Below, in pieces: positions 61,112-64,000 of a DNA stretch of 64,000 bases. The stretch comes from Fretibacter sp964410285 (lineage in GTDB: Bacteria > Pseudomonadota > Alphaproteobacteria > Caulobacterales > Maricaulaceae), in the NCBI GenBank assembly GCA_964410285.1, contig CAYPFR010000009.1, positions 62,001 to 126,000 on the forward strand, written 5' to 3'. The notes beneath the pieces are model-generated. The model was not told the origin of the DNA, made no database searches, and saw nothing but the letters and a program-made list of their open reading frames with translations. The position numbers were made by a program, and so were the translations under genes. Positions within the stretch are counted from its first letter, which is position 1, and the number at the start of each line of letters is the position of its first letter.

Positions 61112-64000
61112 TTATTCAGCCGCCGGAGCCGCATCGCCTTCAAGCTCAGCAGGGAACTCCTCGAGCTGCGGGGCCGCGGCGGCGCGCTCTTCGAGCACGC
61201 GTTTGTCGCGCTCATTCGCGATCTTTTGATATTCGCGAAGGTTAGACCCTGTACCCGCCGGGATAAGACGCCCGACGATGACATTTTCTTTCAAGCCTTC
61301 GAGCAAATCTTCCTTACCGGAAACGGATGCCTCTGTAAGGACGCGGGTGGTCTCTTGGAAAGAAGCCGCCGAGATGAAGGAACGCGTTTGTAGAGAAGCC
61401 TTGGTAATCCCAAGCAGAACCGGCGTGCTTGTTGCCATATTGGCTTTCTTGTCACGCCCGAACAAAGCTTCATTGGTTTTTTCAAATTCGATCTTGTCCA
61501 TTTGTTCACCGCGGATCAGCGTTGTATCGCCCGGATCCACGACCTCGACCTTTTGCAGCATCTGGCGCACGATCACTTCAATGTGTTTGTCGTTAATCGG
61601 AACACCCTGCAGGCGGTAAACGCCCTGCACTTCATCGACCAGATATTGCGCCAAAGCCTCAACGCCCATGATCTGCAAAATATCATGCGGGGCCGGATTG
61701 CCATCCAGAAGATAGTCGCCCTTTTTGACCTTATCACCGTCTTGAACAAGCATATGCTTACCCTTGGCGATCAGGAATGATGTAGGCTCTATGCTTTCAT
61801 CATCGGGCAAGATTGTGATCTTTCGCTTATTTTTATAATCGCGCGTAAATTCAATCTTGCCGTCGATATCGGCGATAATCGCGTCATCTTTCGGACGGCG
61901 CGCTTCAAAGAGCTCGGCCACTCGCGGTAGACCCCCGGTAATATCGCGCTGCGTTGCCCCGCCTTTGGGGATACGCGCCAGCACGTCGCCTGGTTTAATA
62001 ACGTCGCCGTCTTGAACCGACAGAATAGCGCCAACCGCGAGCATGTAGCGGGCAATATTGCCAGAGCCAAGTTTGACCGGCTCGCCGTTTTCATCCTGAA
62101 TAACGGCAACTGGCTGAATTTCCGCGCCTTTATTGGATGCGCGCCAGTCAATGATGACCTTGGAGGAAATACCGGTTTCTTCGTCTGTTTCTTCCTTGGC
62201 TGACACGCCTTCAATCGTATCAAGCAGGACAACCTTACCCCCAACTTCGGAGATAATTGGCGTGGCATAGGGATCCCACTCCGCGATTTTTTCACCGCGC
62301 GAAATCTTAGAACCGTCCGCGACAGCCACACGCGAGCCATAAGTCACCTTATGCGCCTCGAGTTCTTTGCCTTCTTTATCAACAACGCGCACGACCATAT
62401 TGCGGCCCATGACGATAAAGGCACCGGAGGCGTCTTTTACGAAATTGCTGTCTTCATAAACAACTTTACCCTCATTGGATGACTCCACGACGGATTTGTC
62501 CGAAACCGAGGCCGTGCCGCCAATGTGGAAGGTCCGCATGGTCAGCTGCGTGCCCGGCTCACCAATGGACTGGGCGGCAATAACGCCGACGGCTTCGCCC
62601 ATGTTCACCTTGGTTCCGCGCGCAAGGTCTCGGCCATAGCAGGTCGCGCAAATGCCGTACCGCGTTTCGCAGGTCAGCGGAGAGCGAACGCGCGTGCCTT
62701 GCAGCCCGCTGGCGTCAATCTCTGCGGCGAGGTCTTCGTCAATGTAAGTGTTTGCCGGATACATGAGTTCACCCGTACGCGGGTCCTGAACATCTTCGGC
62801 CGTTGTCCGGCCCAGCATACGCTCGCCGAGGGAGACCACTATATCGCCGCCGTCAACAACGGGTTTAAGCTCGATACCTTGATGGGTGCCGCAATCCTGA
62901 TCCGTTACAATACAGTCTTGAGCCACGTCCACGAGGCGGCGGGTCAGATAACCCGAGTTAGCGGTTTTCAGCGCCGTATCCGCAAGGCCCTTACGCGCGC
63001 CGTGGGTTGAGTTAAAGTAATCAAGAACCGACAGACCTTCTTTAAAGTTAGCAGTAATCGGCGTTTCGATGATTTCGCCGGACGGCTTGGCCATAAGGCC
63101 GCGCATACCTGCGAGCTGCTTCATCTGGTTTTTTGAACCCCGCGCGCCGGAGTCGGCCATCATAAAGACCGAGTTGATCAGCTTACGGTCTTTCGCCGCC
63201 TCGTTCATCATGGCGTCCGCTACCTTATCGGTACACTTTGACCAGGCATCGACGACCTTATTGTATTTTTCGCCTTTGGTAATCAGCCCGTCTGCATATT
63301 GCTGCTCGAAGTCCGACACCATAGTTTGCGTAGCGTCGACAAGGCCTTTTTTCTCAGCTGGGATGATCATATCATCCTTACCGAAAGAAATGCCGGCTTT
63401 CGCCGCTTCACGGAAACCAAGGCCCATGATCTTATCTGCGAAGATCACCGTCGCCTTTTGCCCAGCATGACGATAGACAATATCGATCAGCTTTCCGATC
63501 TCTTTCTTGGTCAGCGTCTTATTGATCGCCTCATAAGAAATCAGCGGATGGCGCGGCAGATATTCTGCGATTTTCAAACGGCCCGGAGACGTCTCGGCGG
63601 TCTCCCAAACCGTGCTGCCATCTTCCTGCGTGACAGGGAAACGGCCAATGACTTTGGAGTGCAAAGATACCATGCCCGCATCAAGGGCGGCTTCCACCTC
63701 GGCCATAGAGGCAAACATCATGCCCTCGCCTTTTTCATCATCGCGCATCAGGCTCATGTAATAGAGACCCAGAACAATATCTTGCGATGGAACAATGATC
63801 GGGCGACCATTGGCTGGTGATAGAATGTTGTTGGTCGACATCATAAGCACGCGCGCTTCGAGCTGCGCTTCGATTGAGAGCGGTACATGAACCGCCATTT
63901 GGTCCCCATCAAAGTCGGCGTTAAAGGCGGCGCAAACAAGCGGGTGAAGACGGATCGCCTTACCCTCAGTCAGCTTGGGCTCAAACGCTTGAATGCCAAG
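61112..64000 (-). CDS. rpoC: RNA polymerase beta' subunit (partial, N-terminus outside window)
   Basis: The last 962 residues of beta' are visible; the frame continues through the right edge of the window. The Mg2+-binding catalytic motif NADFDGD is at the beginning (about 63910-63930), followed by the funnel, bridge helix, trigger loop (GEPGTQLTMRTFHIGG) and C-terminal regions. The second zinc site Cys residues are present (TCETRYGICATCYGRDLA). The tail is acidic and Ala-rich. No defect is visible. A strong terminator follows. Confidence 0.98.
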   Translation of the reverse strand, partial: LGIQAFEPKLTEGKAIRLHPLVCAAFNADFDGDQMAVHVPLSIEAQLEARVLMMSTNNILSPANGRPIIVPSQDIVLGLYYMSLMRDDEKGEGMMFASMAEVEAALDAGMVSLHSKVIGRFPVTQEDGSTVWETAETSPGRLKIAEYLPRHPLISYEAINKTLTKKEIGKLIDIVYRHAGQKATVIFADKIMGLGFREAAKAGISFGKDDMIIPAEKKGLVDATQTMVSDFEQQYADGLITKGEKYNKVVDAWSKCTDKVADAMMNEAAKDRKLINSVFMMADSGARGSKNQMKQLAGMRGLMAKPSGEIIETPITANFKEGLSVLDYFNSTHGARKGLADTALKTANSGYLTRRLVDVAQDCIVTDQDCGTHQGIELKPVVDGGDIVVSLGERMLGRTTAEDVQDPRTGELMYPANTYIDEDLAAEIDASGLQGTRVRSPLTCETRYGICATCYGRDLARGTKVNMGEAVGVIAAQSIGEPGTQLTMRTFHIGGTASVSDKSVVESSNEGKVVYEDSNFVKDASGAFIVMGRNMVVRVVDKEGKELEAHKVTYGSRVAVADGSKISRGEKIAEWDPYATPIISEVGGKVVLLDTIEGVSAKEETDEETGISSKVIIDWRASNKGAEIQPVAVIQDENGEPVKLGSGNIARYMLAVGAILSVQDGDVIKPGDVLARIPKGGATQRDITGGLPRVAELFEARRPKDDAIIADIDGKIEFTRDYKNKRKITILPDDESIEPTSFLIAKGKHMLVQDGDKVKKGDYLLDGNPAPHDILQIMGVEALAQYLVDEVQGVYRLQGVPINDKHIEVIVRQMLQKVEVVDPGDTTLIRGEQMDKIEFEKTNEALFGRDKKANMATSTPVLLGITKASLQTRSFISAASFQETTRVLTEASVSGKEDLLEGLKENVIVGRLIPAGTGSNLREYQKIANERDKRVLEERAAAAPQLEEFPAELEGDAAPAAE

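Noticed and set aside
1..64000. CRISPR array
   Set aside because: No regularly spaced repeats of suitable length and no cas genes were seen.

Overview
The window reads as a chromosomal segment of an alphaproteobacterium, most likely a stalked or prosthecate marine relative of Caulobacter (Caulobacterales/Hyphomonadaceae-like). The evidence is a holdfast-type polysaccharide locus in hfsE-F-G-H ... B-A-D order, a set of alphaproteobacterial marker families (MucR, DUF1491, DUF2336, DUF6456 with a stand-alone DnaA-domain protein, PAS_5), and a perfect TTAA-N7-TTAA CtrA-type box. All taxonomic and family calls are from reading the sequence only; no database search was run.

Region 1 (1 to about 9,890) is an AT-rich integrated mobile element. 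Both ends carry the 3' half of a tRNA-Ser-like gene (8-66 and 9828-9887), which look like attachment sites. Inside are two convergent tyrosine recombinases, a three-gene unknown operon rich in coiled coil, a TraG/HerA-type DNA-transfer ATPase with a replication-relaxation family partner, and a cargo operon beside the right att site. That cargo is the most interesting part of the window: a GAF-HATPase sensor kinase-like protein, a receiver domain fused to an MbcA/ParS-like antitoxin domain, and a RES-domain toxin-like protein. It looks like a toxin-antitoxin pair placed under two-component control.

Region 2 (about 9,890 to 12,050) is a scar zone with a small hydrophobic ORF, an apparently intact IS3-family insertion sequence with a -1 frameshift site, and a short gene remnant.

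Region 3 (12,050 to 21,971) is the adhesin/holdfast cluster: lipid-carrier sugar transferase, flippase, two glycosyltransferases, polysaccharide deacetylase, a degenerate tyrosine-kinase-like ATPase, a Wzc-like co-polymerase and a Wza-like export protein. No Wzy-type polymerase is present.

Region 4 (22,000 to 34,400) is mixed housekeeping: Sel1-like protein, RF3, a lipoprotein PQQ alcohol dehydrogenase with cytochrome c domain, DUF1491, a solitary BcsB-like protein, a DnaA-domain HTH protein with DUF6456, SufE, a histidine kinase and a PAS_5 protein. Region 5 (34,600 to 43,103) is one long overlapping Mrp-type cation/proton antiporter operon ending in mucR.

Region 6 (43,250 to 57,035) holds DUF2336, a prolyl-oligopeptidase-family peptidase, an IorAB-like molybdenum hydroxylase and a TonB2-like energising operon (two DUF3450, TtpC-like, ExbB, two ExbD, TonB, TPR). 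Region 7 (57,255 to 64,000) has tRNA-Gln(TTG), SppA, a GH5 lipoprotein and the C-terminal two-thirds of RpoC, which runs off the right edge.
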